A stretch of 64,000 bases of DNA from Mariniphaga sp041684965 (GTDB lineage Bacteria; Bacteroidota; Bacteroidia; Bacteroidales; Prolixibacteraceae): positions 62,001 to 126,000 of the forward strand of contig JAWLGR010000007.1 in assembly GCA_041684965.1 (NCBI GenBank). The letters run 5' to 3'. Positions 63,646 through 64,000 of the stretch are shown here, in pieces. Position 1 is the first letter of the stretch, and each line of letters starts with the position of its first letter. A program made the translations under genes and the position numbers. Below the pieces are notes generated by a model. It was not told the DNA's origin. It ran no database searches and was given only the letters and a program-made list of their open reading frames with translations.

Positions 63646-64000
63646 ATGAGAAAATTAGTTTTTTGTATAATTAGTTTTTCAATGTTGATAGTCTCTTGTT
63701 CGGATGACTATCTCGAAACAAATCCTACAAATCAGATATCCGATCAGGTCATTTTTCAAACTGTTGACGGCGCAACAACAGTTCTTGATGGGGTTTTACG
63801 GGATATGCGATCAAAACATGGCGCTGAAAATATGCATGACCAATTCGGAATTAAAACAGTTGACCTAAGTTGTGATTTGATGGGAGAAGACATCGTAGTG
63901 GAAATTTTTCACTGGTTCGGAGCGGATTACCGTTTTGAGAATCATGGTTCAAAAGATTACCGTTCTGCTTATACCTGGAATCTTTTTTACAGGATTATCA
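63646..64000 (+). CDS. SusD/RagB-family lipoprotein (3' end cut by window edge)
   Basis: The frame starts at ATG 63646 and is open to the last base (118 codons). It has a lipobox IVSC and the standard start of the family: SDDYLETNPTNQISDQ..F, then a helical TPR-like onset. SusD proteins sit on the cell surface over SusC and bind the incoming glycan. It is directly downstream of the SusC gene (12 bp), so the two are one operon and the polysaccharide utilisation locus continues beyond the window. Confidence 0.93.
   Translation, partial: MRKLVFCIISFSMLIVSCSDDYLETNPTNQISDQVIFQTVDGATTVLDGVLRDMRSKHGAENMHDQFGIKTVDLSCDLMGEDIVVEIFHWFGADYRFENHGSKDYRSAYTWNLFYRII

Noticed and set aside
1..64000. CRISPR arrays, tRNA or rRNA genes, insertion sequences and phage genes
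   Set aside because: I looked through the gaps and found no regular spacer arrays, cloverleaf-like sequences, transposases or integrases. A tRNA scan would be needed to exclude a missed tRNA.

Overview
The window looks like chromosomal DNA of a low-GC, glycan-degrading member of the Bacteroidota, probably an anaerobic or fermentative one near Bacteroidales/Marinilabiliales. The grounds are a SusC/SusD pair at the right edge, many lipoprotein or Sec-exported carbohydrate enzymes, promoter elements of the TAnnTTTG type, mostly weak Shine-Dalgarno sites, an UpxY-like NusG paralogue, a NagZ/beta-lactamase fusion and an ADP-forming acetyl-CoA synthetase. The placement is inference; there is no rRNA or marker phylogeny here.

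Layout. (1) 1-2107, minus: a DoxX-like membrane protein and a Tat-type Gfo/Idh/MocA oxidoreductase cut by the left edge. (2) 2319-13922, plus: six closely spaced genes for exported proteins (DUF5107-TPR, esterase-like, M14 peptidase-like, a shortened sialidase-like protein, a beta-propeller/Fn3 lipoprotein and a TIM-barrel-like protein). (3) 14041-24203: a GH5-like enzyme (minus), a GH2-like protein with an altered catalytic motif, two tandem GH88 unsaturated glucuronyl hydrolases, an amidohydrolase and a jelly-roll lyase-like protein. Together (2) and (3) look like a locus for a uronic-acid-containing glycan that has no SusCD of its own. (4) 24274-30035, minus: NCS2 uracil/xanthine permease, DUF1080 hydrolase, small HTH protein and the NagZ/beta-lactamase fusion. 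(5) 30344-33714, plus: housekeeping mnmA, yicC, gmk and nadD. (6) 33735-40371: ChaN-like protein, two methyltransferases (one exported), a serine hydrolase, a TIM-barrel lipoprotein and a flavin oxidoreductase interrupted by an in-frame stop. (7) 40372-41095: a gene-poor gap with a 104-bp palindromic array phased at 11 bp. (8) 41096-57883: CHASE-domain histidine kinase, NusG paralogue, Usp-like protein, ADP-forming acetyl-CoA synthetase, methyltransferase, rhaA, miaA, acyl-ACP thioesterase, map, an unusual 26-residue-repeat protein, OsmC, a sigma-54 activator, nitrilase, ChbG-like protein and DUF4268. (9) 57884-64000: a decayed small-ORF region, a degenerate M23-like protein, a PIG-L deacetylase and the start of a polysaccharide utilisation locus (SusC and the beginning of SusD).

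How the genes fit together (inference): exported lyase-like, GH2, GH5-like and GH88 enzymes would break a uronate-rich glycan into monosaccharides; RhaA could handle L-rhamnose; the Gfo/Idh and DUF1080 proteins point to 3-keto-glycoside chemistry; acetyl-CoA would be turned into acetate and ATP by the ADP-forming synthetase. The most unexpected signals are the 5+5 phased CGAA palindrome at 40569-40672 and the secreted repeat protein at 51549-52367, which has its own operator-like promoter and an unusually strong ribosome binding site.
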